This document shows, piece by piece, positions 43,840 to 52,011 of a DNA stretch of 53,802 nt. The number at the start of each line of letters is the position of its first letter. Positions within the stretch are counted from its first letter, which is position 1. Where the stretch lies: positions 1 to 53,802 of the forward strand of contig NZ_BCZE01000058.1 of assembly GCF_001598555.1 (NCBI RefSeq), in the 5' to 3' direction. This DNA comes from Novosphingobium rosa NBRC 15208. GTDB taxonomy: Bacteria; Pseudomonadota; Alphaproteobacteria; Sphingomonadales; Sphingomonadaceae. Both the position numbers and the translations under genes were made by a program. The notes under the pieces were generated by a model. That model searched no databases, was not told the origin of the DNA, and saw nothing but the letters and a program-made list of their open reading frames with translations.

Positions 43840-44444
43840 GCGCCGGTCCTCCGCGTCTCGACATGGACCTCGCGCAGCTCCAGTCGCTGACCTGTCTGGC
43901 GGATGATGACTGGCGCGACAGTGAGGCCCAGACGGGACTTGATGCGGTCTTCGAGGATGAAGATCGGGCGGTGATGCTTTGTGCCCAGCGTGATGGCATC
44001 GGTGTCGCCCGGGCTTCCCGCCGTCAGCAGGATATCGTCACCGGGTTGGGCCTGACCCATGGCCCAGTCCAGATCCCTTGGACACACGACGATCAGGCGC
44101 TGGGGCAGGGAGGTGTAGGCGAGCGGGTTGAACGTGTAGCCCTTGGCGTAGAGCAGTCGGCCATCGGGCAGCCGGATATCGCCATCGAGCGTATAGAAGG
44201 GGACCACAAAGCGCGTGCGGCTGACCGTTGCCGGAGAGAGCGAGGCTGCTTTGAGTCCGCTCCAGCCAGATCGGGGGCCGAAGCGTGCAGGATCGGCAGG
44301 CGTCGATGCCGCCTTGCTCTCGATTTCAGTCAGGGCGTCGGTCTCGGCGATGGGCCAGGTGCGGCCGATGGTCGAGCTGCCTGCCATGGCCGCCGAGGGG
44401 ATCAGGGCGAGGACGCCGAGAATGAGGGAGCATTGCCTCCTCAT
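43836..44444 (-). CDS. traW: TraW, pilus assembly protein
   Basis: A 202-residue TraW. The ATG at 44444 overlaps the stop of the previous gene by ATGA and opens a signal peptide (about residues 1-21, ending AMAG); the frame continues upstream but would remove the signal. The mature start STIGRTWPIAETD is the TraW signature, and the C-terminal part has a PRDLDWAMGQAQ and an ILEDRIKSRLGLTVAPVI segment, in pieces typical of the family. It works in the periplasm with TrbC. Confidence 0.92.
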   Translation of the reverse strand: MRRQCSLILGVLALIPSAAMAGSSTIGRTWPIAETDALTEIESKAASTPADPARFGPRSGWSGLKAASLSPATVSRTRFVVPFYTLDGDIRLPDGRLLYAKGYTFNPLAYTSLPQRLIVVCPRDLDWAMGQAQPGDDILLTAGSPGDTDAITLGTKHHRPIFILEDRIKSRLGLTVAPVIIRQTGQRLELREVHVETRRTGA

Positions 44445-44737
44445 GGCACATCGTCCTGCAGCCCCGCGAAGGGGCCCATGTCCCATTCGATCCGCATCAT
44501 GGTGATGGCGAGCAGTCCGGTGCCGCAGCCAAAAATAAACCCGGCAACAACGGCGCGGACCGGATCGTTGGAGATGGTCAGCGCTGTGATTGCAGTGGCC
44601 AGGCCGTTGAACAGGCCGCACGCCTCCAGCGATGCATAATCCTTGTCGAGCGGGTAGATATAGCCAGCCTCAACCCAGGGTGTCGGAGGAGGCGAGAACC
44701 ACCTGAGTTGGCTGCACAGCCATTGCCGTCGAGACAT
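44441..44737 (-). CDS. Small membrane protein upstream of TraW
   Basis: A 98-residue protein from the ATG at 44737, which lies 5 bp after the stop of the preceding gene, to a stop overlapping traW. Two weakly hydrophobic helices at about residues 40-55 (CGLFNGLATAITALT) and 62-82 (AVVAGFIFGCGTGLLAITMM) suggest an inner-membrane protein. It sits where F has trbI, but TrbI is longer with one helix, and I see no sequence match. Tight packing in the operon supports it as a real gene. Confidence 0.6.
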   Translation of the reverse strand: MSRRQWLCSQLRWFSPPPTPWVEAGYIYPLDKDYASLEACGLFNGLATAITALTISNDPVRAVVAGFIFGCGTGLLAITMMRIEWDMGPFAGLQDDVP

Positions 44738-44742
44738 GGCGA

Positions 44743-45087
44743 TTATCTCCGACCGCTGCGGATTGCGCGCAACTGCGCGCCAAGCCGGGTGAGAAGCTGG
44801 CCGGCAAGGCCGGCGAGGCACACCGTTGCCAGACCGGCGATCAGGCACAGCACGCCGACGATTGCCGCATTGCGCAGGGCCGTGAGCCAATCATGTGTCA
44901 GCGCCCCCAGGGCCCCGAAGAGCAGGGCCGCCATCATCACGCTTTCCAGCGCCACCAGACGCAGGCGCCAATAGAGGGCCTGGGCCTCGGCTTGCGCGGC
45001 AGCGCGCTTCTCGACGAGCTCGTCGACCTCTTGAGCCTGGCCGAAGGAGAGTTTGATCTGGTCGGGATGGGATGAAAGGCGGCTCAT
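44743..45087 (-). CDS. Small two-helix membrane protein downstream of TraC
   Basis: A 114-residue protein whose ATG overlaps the traC stop (ATGA, 45087-45084). An N-terminal amphipathic stretch (about residues 10-42, rich in Gln, Glu and Ala) is followed by two hydrophobic helices near 45-63 and 72-92. I recognise no family. Its position between the ATPase TraC and TraW, and coupling to traC, suggest an inner-membrane partner of the transfer complex. Confidence 0.65.
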   Translation of the reverse strand: MSRLSSHPDQIKLSFGQAQEVDELVEKRAAAQAEAQALYWRLRLVALESVMMAALLFGALGALTHDWLTALRNAAIVGVLCLIAGLATVCLAGLAGQLLTRLGAQLRAIRSGRR

Positions 45088-47600
45088 GGCATGACCTCCG
45101 CTTGGGCAGGAAGAATCTCGGCGGGATCGACGCCGGCAAGTCGGCAGACCGCCTCGAGAGGGCTCAGGCCCTGGCGCAGCAGCGCATCGAAGGCCGCCAC
45201 CTCACCGGGCGCCGAGGTGTTGATCCAATAGGAGAAGGGATCGACCACAAGGCGGGCGATGCCCAGCCCCAGAGGGCTGTCGATAAAGACCTCGCTGTAA
45301 TGAGGCTTGGCGTTGCGCACCGATTTGAGGAGATCGAGGACGAAGGGCGAGTAATCGAGCACCTTGTTCTCGACCGCCTGACCGTAGGTCGAGCCCTGCA
45401 GCAGGAAGCGTGTGGCGGCGTTCTCGAGGATCACCTGGCCCGTACCGCCGAACAGCAGCAGATCGTTCATGCTTTGAAGCACGACGCCGAAGCTGCCCTG
45501 GTACTTGCGAGCCCGGCGGTAACCCTGGCCGAAGGCCTCGGCGAGGCGGGAGAGATCCTGGCCGTCGCTGCGGCTCATGAATTGAGCGGCTTCATCACAA
45601 AGCACGAAGCGGGGCTTGTCGCGCGCCGAGAGGTAGAGCTCCTGCGTGACGGCATTCACCACCACCATGACGATCACATTGAAGAGATCGGGCATGGCCT
45701 TCAGGCGCTCAAGCTCGAGCACCACGAACTCGTCGCGCGAGATGTCGAAGCTGGAGGGGCCGTTGAAGAAGTGCCCATAGGCGCCCTGCGACCCGAAATC
45801 CCGCAGATTGAACGCGAGCTCCCGCGCGGTGGGGATGAGATGCTCGACCCGGTCAAGATCGGTGGTGGCCTGTGCCGGATAGGCACCGAGCCAGACGCGC
45901 ACGGCATCGATGCCCTGTTCGGCCCGGCCCGTCTCGATCGCCCATTGCACGGCCGATTTGAGCAGGTTCCATTCCGACGTGGAAACGCCTTTTCGCGTGG
46001 CAGCATTGGCCATCTCGGCGACAATCGCCACGGCCATGGAAATCGCCGACTGCTTGTCCTCGCCATCGAGCGCAAAGCCCATATCGAAGGGGTTGAGGAC
46101 CAGGCGCTCCTCCCCGATGTCGATGTAGCGGCCCGAGCACAGCGTGCAGAGCTTGCGGTAGGAGCCGCCGATATCGATGATGCGGATGAGCGCGCCTTGC
46201 GCGTAATATTGCTGGCAGAGGTTGTTGAGCAGGAAGCTCTTGCCCGCGCCGCTTTCGGCCGAGACGATGAAATTGTAATTGTTGATGCGCGGATCGAAGA
46301 GGTCGAGGGTGACGAGCTGACCCTTGCGCCCGGCATAGAGCAGGGCAGGCCGGCCGCCGCCGCGAAAGTCGCTCTGGACCGGGGCCAGCAGCGCTGCGGC
46401 TTTCACCGGCATGCGAAAGTCACGCTCGAGCAGGCGCATGGTGCGCTTTTCCGGATAGAGCCCGAAGGGCAGGCTCATGGGCAGCAGCACGGGATTGAGA
46501 TAGCTTTCTTCCTGCATCATCCAGGGCAGGGGTTCCGATTCCCAAAGGCGCTTGGCGCGGGCCGCCATCTCTCGGGCCTGTGCGCGGTCGCGGCCAAAGA
46601 CCCAGACCATGGGAATGATGGTGAGAAAGCGGCTGTTGCCGGCTTCATCGAGCACCCAGCCAATCTCCTCGATCTGTTTGCCGACCTCGACGGCAAAGGA
46701 GCCGGCGGCTTTCTGGGCCGAAAGGATCTGGGCGCGTTTGTGGATCTCGAATTGGGAGTGGTCGAAGAGGATGTTGAGCGTGACCAGAAATGGCCCACCG
46801 ATCTGATCGCTGTCTTCGGCGGCGCCGCGCATGCCGCCCAGCAGGCGATTGGCCCTCTCGGCGGTGATGCGGCGGGCCGGACTGCGCGGTGTCAGGCAGC
46901 GGGCCACCTGATTGCCGAGGAAGACCTCGGGGCCATCAAAGGCAAGGTCTGGCCCGGCATCGATGATCTGCTTGCGGATCGGGCGTGCATGGCCACCATC
47001 GGCGCCATCGGCAAAGCCGCCGGCCCGGTCTGTGAACAGGCCGTTGAAAATGCGGCGATAGAAGCTGACGGTCTCCTCCGGCGCGAGGCGGCGGATGCCC
47101 ATCTTCGCAAGTTGCTCCTCGACCTGACGGCGCAGGTCCTGCCCGAGGGGGGCGCGGGTCTTGACCGAAAGGAAGAGGCGAAAGTCGCGCAGGGGGATAC
47201 CGTGCATGGCCCCAAGACCTGCGGTTCCTGCGCGCATATAGTCTGCCGTGCGGCGGGCGGAGGCCTGGATCAACGGATCGGGACGGGTCTTGAGATCCAG
47301 GAAGGCGTCGAGGGCCTGATCGATAACCGGGTCGGCAAAACAATGGAGCTGTGCGACCGTGCCTTCGGGGAAGTGGATGTTGAGCAGGCCCGTGAGCGCC
47401 TGATGGACATGAGCGAACATATAGGCGGCGGGGACAAGCTCCCAGGCATAGCCCCAGCCATCATCGATGCAGAGGAAGGCTTCTTCCTCCCTGTCCCACG
47501 CCACCAGCGGCAGGAACTCGGAAAAGGCGTCGCGCGAGACCGAGCGGCGCAGGGCGGCGAAGGTGAGGCCGCCGGCCCCCTCATGCTGCAGCCGCTTCAT
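45084..47600 (-). CDS. traC: TraC, VirB4-like ATPase
   Basis: An 838-residue TraC, the ATPase that drives F-type pilus assembly at the inner membrane. The ATG at 47600 overlaps the traV stop by ATGA; further upstream the frame is only an extension inside traV. The Walker A motif ESGAGKSF lies near residue 450 and the Walker B region FVLCDEAAQFM near 668. The N-terminal TraC_F_IV domain contains FLPLVAWDREEEAFLCIDDG, in the family pattern. No membrane helix or signal peptide is present, as expected. The protein is about 40 residues longer than F TraC (799) but otherwise normal. Confidence 0.96.
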   Translation of the reverse strand: MKRLQHEGAGGLTFAALRRSVSRDAFSEFLPLVAWDREEEAFLCIDDGWGYAWELVPAAYMFAHVHQALTGLLNIHFPEGTVAQLHCFADPVIDQALDAFLDLKTRPDPLIQASARRTADYMRAGTAGLGAMHGIPLRDFRLFLSVKTRAPLGQDLRRQVEEQLAKMGIRRLAPEETVSFYRRIFNGLFTDRAGGFADGADGGHARPIRKQIIDAGPDLAFDGPEVFLGNQVARCLTPRSPARRITAERANRLLGGMRGAAEDSDQIGGPFLVTLNILFDHSQFEIHKRAQILSAQKAAGSFAVEVGKQIEEIGWVLDEAGNSRFLTIIPMVWVFGRDRAQAREMAARAKRLWESEPLPWMMQEESYLNPVLLPMSLPFGLYPEKRTMRLLERDFRMPVKAAALLAPVQSDFRGGGRPALLYAGRKGQLVTLDLFDPRINNYNFIVSAESGAGKSFLLNNLCQQYYAQGALIRIIDIGGSYRKLCTLCSGRYIDIGEERLVLNPFDMGFALDGEDKQSAISMAVAIVAEMANAATRKGVSTSEWNLLKSAVQWAIETGRAEQGIDAVRVWLGAYPAQATTDLDRVEHLIPTARELAFNLRDFGSQGAYGHFFNGPSSFDISRDEFVVLELERLKAMPDLFNVIVMVVVNAVTQELYLSARDKPRFVLCDEAAQFMSRSDGQDLSRLAEAFGQGYRRARKYQGSFGVVLQSMNDLLLFGGTGQVILENAATRFLLQGSTYGQAVENKVLDYSPFVLDLLKSVRNAKPHYSEVFIDSPLGLGIARLVVDPFSYWINTSAPGEVAAFDALLRQGLSPLEAVCRLAGVDPAEILPAQAEVMP

Positions 47601-48256
47601 GGCCGTGCCTCCTCGGGCGCGGCGGGGACGGGCGCGGGATCGCCATCGACTGCAGGGTCGGCGTGGCCCTTGTCCTTGACCTGCTGGAGTACAGGCGCGC
47701 GCGTGGCCGGGTCCTGCTGGCCGACGAGATAGTCGCCGACCACCCATTGCGGGCGTTCCAGGATCGAATAGACGTAGCGCGGCATATAGAGCCGGTCGGG
47801 CCGCTCGCGATCGGCATAGGGCAGGATCAGGGTTCTGACCGTTTTGCCCGCGCGCAGCATTGGCGTTGTCGGTGCATCGATCAGGCCCTGAAGCTCGCGA
47901 TAGACGCTGTCACGGTAGGCGATATAGGGCGCGACCCCTTTCGTGCCGCCCTTGGCCGTAACGGCATGGCCTTGCCCGTCCTCATGATTTCGCGCCCCTT
48001 TGAGCATGGCCTTGTCGTGGGTGATCGCCGGGTCGGAGTGCGAGGGTACGCCCGCCACCGCATCGGCATAGGCTTTGTCGGGATGGATGCACTGGCCGTG
48101 GTCGGGGTTCTTGCAGGAGAATTTCTCGCTGTAGGGAGACATCAGCGAGCCGACAGTGGTGCAGCCTGTCAGCATCGCGACTGCCACGGGCGCAAAGAGT
48201 GCTGCGGGAAGCCGGACGCCGCGTGTAGTTGATCCGGGCGTGATCATGGGGGGCAT
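47597..48256 (-). CDS. traV: TraV, outer-membrane lipoprotein
   Basis: A 219-residue lipoprotein. The ATG at 48256 is preferred because AAAGGAGA lies upstream at a good distance; another ATG at 48286 directly touches the traB stop and is possible. The lipobox LTGC places the lipidated Cys at residue 32, and CKNPDHGQCIHPDKAY gives the conserved Cys pair of TraV. It is the VirB7-like part of the outer-membrane core complex with TraK and TraB. The C-terminus is Pro/Ala-rich and overlaps traC by ATGA. Confidence 0.87.
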   Translation of the reverse strand: MPPMITPGSTTRGVRLPAALFAPVAVAMLTGCTTVGSLMSPYSEKFSCKNPDHGQCIHPDKAYADAVAGVPSHSDPAITHDKAMLKGARNHEDGQGHAVTAKGGTKGVAPYIAYRDSVYRELQGLIDAPTTPMLRAGKTVRTLILPYADRERPDRLYMPRYVYSILERPQWVVGDYLVGQQDPATRAPVLQQVKDKGHADPAVDGDPAPVPAAPEEARP

Positions 48257-48285
48257 GGAGCCATCTCCTTTGAGCGGGGAGCGCA

Positions 48286-49680
48286 TCAGAACTTCACCCC
48301 GGCGGTGGGCTTGATCTCGAGGGTGACGCCCTCCTGGATCACCACCACCACATCCTTGGCGGCGCCGACCTCGACGATGGGGCCGGCCTGCCGTGCGAGA
48401 TCGAGGTAGAAATCGGTGAGCTTGTCGGAGGATTTCGAGAGACCACCGGCCAGACTGGTCTTGGCGGCATCGGAGGCATCGAGGGTGCGGACCGAGCCCA
48501 GCGCCGAGGTGGAGGTTGAGCCGAAGGTGTTCTCGACCGCGCTGGCGAAGCCCGAGACGGTGCCAGCGATAAAGGAGCGGGCAAGAGCCGCCCCGGCGCG
48601 TGTCACCACCTTGCCGGAGAGGCCCTTCTTGCCGTCGGTATCGACAAAGAAGCCCTTGATCGGCTGGTCGACCACCGAATGCTCGTCGAAATCTACGCAG
48701 GAGAGCGAGACGAGTTGGACCTCGACGCGTTCCTTGGCGAGGCTCCCTGTCGCATTGCCGATGACAAAGCATCCGGCGAGGTTCGCCTTGACGTCATTGG
48801 GCAGCACGGCGGGTGCCTGAACGCGGGCGATCAGCGGTTCCGGGTTCTGCGTCGCGTCCTTGCTCGCCAGAGCGTCGATGCCGGTCAGCAGCCGCGCCTT
48901 CATAAAACCAGGCGGTAAAAAGATCGTCCTGGTCTTTTTTTTAGCGCCAGAGCCAGCGAGATCCTTGGCGCCATCCTTGCCGGAAGCAGGCAGGATGCTG
49001 CTGGTCGCGCCGCCGATGGCGCCCACCGTCTTCTCGACCGGCGGTGCGGGTGGGGCTGGCGGCGTGACCGGCCCAACAGGAACCGAAGGTGGTGCCGGAA
49101 GGCTGTCCATATCGTCCGAGCCCTTGACCCGGCCTGCCCTGCCACCGCTGGGCGGGGAGGACGGGATTTTCACGCCAGGTAGCGCAGGGGGTAATTCGCC
49201 CATGTCGGGCGTGCTGCTTGCCGCCTTACCGCCAGGCTGAACCTTGCCTTCCTCGATGGCGGTCACCCGGTCGCCCAACTGCTGTTGGCCATCAATGATC
49301 TTCTTGAGATCGCCATGAAGCTTGGTTTCCAGGCTGTCGCCGCGCAAACCGGCGCCCATATCGAGTTTGGCGGCATTGGCCGCGACTGCGGGCTGCCCCT
49401 TCGATCCTGAGGATGCAGTGTAGAGTCCGTAGCCCAGCAACGCGACGGCCATGCCGATGCCAGCCTGCTTGACCCGCAACTTCTGTTTGGCGGAAAGAGC
49501 CTGCCAGTGGGATTTGATGTCGAGGCCGGATGCGATGCTCGCGCTGCGGCCACCATTGTCCTGCGCCTGATCGCGGGCGGCTTCCGCCTCGAGATGGGCT
49601 TGATAACGGCTTGGTGACTTATCCGAGCCGCCCGCAGCGTCCTCGCCGTCCATGGGCTCGAAGGGAGGTTCCTGGCTCAT
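48286..49680 (-). CDS. traB: TraB, VirB10-like core channel protein
   Basis: A 464-residue VirB10-like protein. A cytoplasmic N-terminus (residues 1-72) is followed by one transmembrane helix (73-89), a short coiled region, a proline-rich periplasmic linker (about 163-222) and the C-terminal barrel domain starting with FLPPGFMKARLLTGIDA. GCFVIGNATGSLAKERVEVQL is the conserved TraB block, here quoted only in outline. It spans both membranes and couples ATP energy to the outer pore formed with TraV and TraK. Overlaps traK by ATGA. Confidence 0.94.
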   Translation of the reverse strand: MSQEPPFEPMDGEDAAGGSDKSPSRYQAHLEAEAARDQAQDNGGRSASIASGLDIKSHWQALSAKQKLRVKQAGIGMAVALLGYGLYTASSGSKGQPAVAANAAKLDMGAGLRGDSLETKLHGDLKKIIDGQQQLGDRVTAIEEGKVQPGGKAASSTPDMGELPPALPGVKIPSSPPSGGRAGRVKGSDDMDSLPAPPSVPVGPVTPPAPPAPPVEKTVGAIGGATSSILPASGKDGAKDLAGSGAKKKTRTIFLPPGFMKARLLTGIDALASKDATQNPEPLIARVQAPAVLPNDVKANLAGCFVIGNATGSLAKERVEVQLVSLSCVDFDEHSVVDQPIKGFFVDTDGKKGLSGKVVTRAGAALARSFIAGTVSGFASAVENTFGSTSTSALGSVRTLDASDAAKTSLAGGLSKSSDKLTDFYLDLARQAGPIVEVGAAKDVVVVIQEGVTLEIKPTAGVKF

Positions 49681-50459
49681 TGGACCTCTCCCCGACGCAC
49701 AATGATGACGCGAGACCGCTCGCCGGCTTTGAGCGACAGGTGGTCCGCGCTGACGGCAAAGATGCGCGTGCCGAATGTCCTATCTAGGAAGATACGCTCA
49801 TCGAGCACGGTCTCGGCTGGCACATCCACGCTGTATTCCGAGGCCGAGAGGCCAGAGCCCTCGATCTCCACCCGGCGGCGCTCGATGATCGTTGCGCCGT
49901 CGAGCGATGGAATGGCGATCCTACCGGTCCGTGGCGCTACCGCAGAGAAGCTGGCAGGAATGCGATCCTGCAGCAGGGCCAGGGTAATCGAGACAGCCCG
50001 TTCCTCCTCGACCAGCGGGGAGAGTAGATCATCATTGGCTTTTTGGCGCTGAGCCTTGCCGGGCATCAGCGTCACCGTCTGGGCGGGCATATCGCTGGGC
50101 TCGGCATAGAGCGGATAGATCGCGCCGTTGCAGGAGACGAAGAATTCCGAAGGGGTGGTCACATAGCTGCGGGTTACCTGCCCGGCATCATCCACTTCCT
50201 TCACGAGGAATTTGATCCAGGCATCCGATCCGCCCTTCTCGACCGCAATGGATTTCTCGGCAGAGAACTTGACGTCCTCGATCTCGCCGCCGCTGCAAAT
50301 GACGTGGTTGACATCGCGGTTTGAGAGCCGGATCGATGCGGTCTGGTCGGGCAGGGCGATGATCGCCTGGGCGCTGGCGGGCGGACTGATCTGCAGTGCC
50401 ATCAGTCCTGCTGTGAGGCAGCGGGCAGGCGAGTGAAGGAGCTTACCGGGTTTCGGCAT
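49677..50459 (-). CDS. traK: TraK, VirB9-like outer-membrane secretin
   Basis: A 260-residue TraK. The ATG at 50459 opens a signal peptide (about residues 1-31, ending ASAQ) and overlaps the traE end by 17 bp; the longer frame begins inside traE. The mature protein starts AIIALPDQTASIRLSNRDVNHV, partly quoted family pattern, with the ICSGG motif and a C-terminal EIEGSGLSASEY-type domain. It forms the outer-membrane core ring with TraV and TraB. Confidence 0.9.
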   Translation of the reverse strand: MPKPGKLLHSPARCLTAGLMALQISPPASAQAIIALPDQTASIRLSNRDVNHVICSGGEIEDVKFSAEKSIAVEKGGSDAWIKFLVKEVDDAGQVTRSYVTTPSEFFVSCNGAIYPLYAEPSDMPAQTVTLMPGKAQRQKANDDLLSPLVEEERAVSITLALLQDRIPASFSAVAPRTGRIAIPSLDGATIIERRRVEIEGSGLSASEYSVDVPAETVLDERIFLDRTFGTRIFAVSADHLSLKAGERSRVIIVRRGEVQ

Positions 50460-51087
50460 CGAAATTGTCCTCGATAAGGTGGGTGAGCCAGAACCGGCCA
50501 TTCTCGATGGCGTAGCCAATCTTGAGATTGCCCCGGAATTTGCGGATGACGCCGCCGATGACGCGGACTTTCTCAACCGGCACGATGATCTCGCTGCTGG
50601 TCCAGGTCACGGGCTGATCGGCGCGGATATAGGTCGCGATCGAGAGCGTGGGATTGTCGGAGAGATCGTCGAGGATGCTGTTCAGGCTGTCGCGCATCTG
50701 GTTGTAGGCTGAAGGATGCGCGATCGAGAGCAGTTCCTGGAACTGGGGGCCCGCTGAATAGGCGGAGTAGCTGCCCGAGAGCTCGACGATGTTGCGGGCG
50801 ATGGCACGCAAATAGTCGGTTGAGGGCTTGGAGCCGGTGACATAGAGGTCACCGCCTGCACCGAAAGGCACGATCACCGTGCGGCGGTTCTGGTCCGAGG
50901 AATAGATCTCGGCGCCCAAAACCGCTGTGATCCCGAACAGGCCGACAATCGCAAATTTGAGCAGCCGGTTCTCCTCGAAGAGATTGGCCGAGCCTTGCAG
51001 GTAGCGGTGGATGCCGAAACTGGCGGGCTGACCAAGCATCGGATCGCTTTGCGCCGCGGTCTTCGGTTTGAGGAAGGGAAAGGGCAT
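50443..51087 (-). CDS. traE: TraE, VirB5/VirB8-region pilus assembly protein
   Basis: A 214-residue TraE. The ATG at 51087 is 8 bp after the traL stop. One N-terminal helix near residues 42-60 (LLKFAIVGLFGITAVLGAEIY region) anchors a periplasmic domain with the TraE patterns SSDQNRRTVIVPFG, YLRAIARNIVELSGSYS and GVIRKFRGNLKIGYAIENG, in short pieces. It is the VirB8-like inner-membrane component in F-type systems. Between traL and traK, the standard order. Confidence 0.9.
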   Translation of the reverse strand: MPFPFLKPKTAAQSDPMLGQPASFGIHRYLQGSANLFEENRLLKFAIVGLFGITAVLGAEIYSSDQNRRTVIVPFGAGGDLYVTGSKPSTDYLRAIARNIVELSGSYSAYSAGPQFQELLSIAHPSAYNQMRDSLNSILDDLSDNPTLSIATYIRADQPVTWTSSEIIVPVEKVRVIGGVIRKFRGNLKIGYAIENGRFWLTHLIEDNFDAETR

Positions 51088-51095
51088 GGCGTGCC

Positions 51096-51362
51096 TCACT
51101 CGTAGAAGCGGGTCTGGGTCGGACCCGGGTAGAAGGGCAGGGAGACAAGCCCCCAGCGCCAGGCCAGTTGCGAGAGGAAGCCGCGCGGTTTTGAGCGCTT
51201 CCAGGGCAAGAAAAGGAGAAGGGCCAGAACGAGGCTCCACCCGATCACGCCGCCGACGATGGCAGCGACGAAGATCGTCGAGAGGACCAGGATGAACTCG
51301 TCCGAGGCAAACCAGAGGATTTGTACCGGGCGATGAAGATACTGGGGCAAACGTTCGTCCAT
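51096..51362 (-). CDS. traL: TraL, small inner-membrane assembly protein
   Basis: An 88-residue protein with the TraL pattern: a short polar start (DERLPQYLHRPVQIL), two closely spaced hydrophobic helices (about residues 22-54) and an aromatic, basic C-terminus (RWGLVSLPFYPG). It is the VirB3-like partner of the TraC ATPase. It follows the pilin gene after a 130-bp gap containing a hairpin. Confidence 0.9.
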   Translation of the reverse strand: MDERLPQYLHRPVQILWFASDEFILVLSTIFVAAIVGGVIGWSLVLALLLFLPWKRSKPRGFLSQLAWRWGLVSLPFYPGPTQTRFYE

Positions 51363-51455
51363 ATGCCCTTCTCCTCCTGCTTCACCACTTGGCGGAGGCC
51401 AGGTGGAGGGCCGAACCTCACTCGCGAGAGGTCCGGTTCAGTGCGGCCGCCAGCT

Positions 51456-51486
51456 GGACGCCTTGATCAGGCGCTGTCCGGCGTCC
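51456..51486 (-). promoter_or_regulatory. Hairpin just downstream of the pilin gene
   Basis: Arms GGACGCC (51456-51462) and GGCGTCC (51480-51486) form a stem 7 bp long, with further GC pairing possible in the 17-nt loop. It begins 7 nt after the traA stop, where a stabilising or attenuating hairpin would favour pilin over the later operon genes. Confidence 0.4.
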
Positions 51487-51492
51487 GAATTT

Positions 51493-51825
51493 TCAGATCA
51501 CCATGCCGAAGGTCTGGAGGATCGAATCCGCCTTGATGAGGCAGACTGCCGCCACGATCGTCGGGATGCCGATCATGATGTTGGAAAACAGGCGCGAGAC
51601 ACCAAACAGGAAGGCGGCGACTCCACCCACAAAGCCCAGTGGACCTTTGACACCCTTGTTCACGACGATGTCGTAGATGTCGTAGCCAAGGTCTCCCTGC
51701 GCTGGCGCCGAAAACGCATGGGCGGCACTGGCTATTGCGAGAGTAGCGATGAGGCCGGTGAGGGCCAGATCGGTTGAAGCAGCGCTGCGGAAACCGGAGG
51801 CGCGCAGAACCGGAAGTCTGATCAT
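51493..51825 (-). CDS. traA: TraA-like pilin precursor
   Basis: A 110-residue F-type pilin precursor. The ATG at 51825 has GGAG 7 nt upstream. A long leader of about 37 residues ends in SAAHA, giving a mature chain of about 73 residues, nearly the size of F pilin (70). The mature part has two hydrophobic helices (GPLGFVGGVAAFLFGV and IGIPTIVAAVCLI) with a short basic loop, the usual pilin layout. The position before traL and after dsbC matches the R27-type order. Identification rests on size, topology and place rather than on close identity. Confidence 0.82.
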   Translation of the reverse strand: MIRLPVLRASGFRSAASTDLALTGLIATLAIASAAHAFSAPAQGDLGYDIYDIVVNKGVKGPLGFVGGVAAFLFGVSRLFSNIMIGIPTIVAAVCLIKADSILQTFGMVI

Positions 51826-51845
51826 GAGGATACTCCGTGTCGGGT

Positions 51846-51913
51846 GAAGCCATCCGGAATGCTGCGCCGTCGAGATGCCCCGTTGGCTGCCGATGCTCGC
51901 GTCGGATGGCTTC
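51846..51913 (-). promoter_or_regulatory. Long-loop inverted repeat in the pilin leader
   Basis: Arms GAAGCCATCCG (51846-51856) and CGGATGGCTTC (51903-51913) are perfect over 11 bp with a 46-nt loop. They lie in the 186-bp gap between the DsbC-like gene and traA, ending 21 nt before the pilin ATG, so they would fold in the pilin mRNA leader. Confidence 0.4.
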
Positions 51914-52011
51914 GCGGAGCCCGCGTGTATCGGCATCCCGATCCGCCAGAACCGCAGCCCTGCTTGCGCCGGTCATCTGCAGTCTGCTGGCGGCCGCCAG
52001 AATGATTGAAC

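Noticed and set aside
45072..47732. 886-codon plus-strand frame opposite TraC
   Set aside because: Its translation is a mirror of traC codons, with no recognisable family, while traC on the minus strand has Walker A and B motifs.
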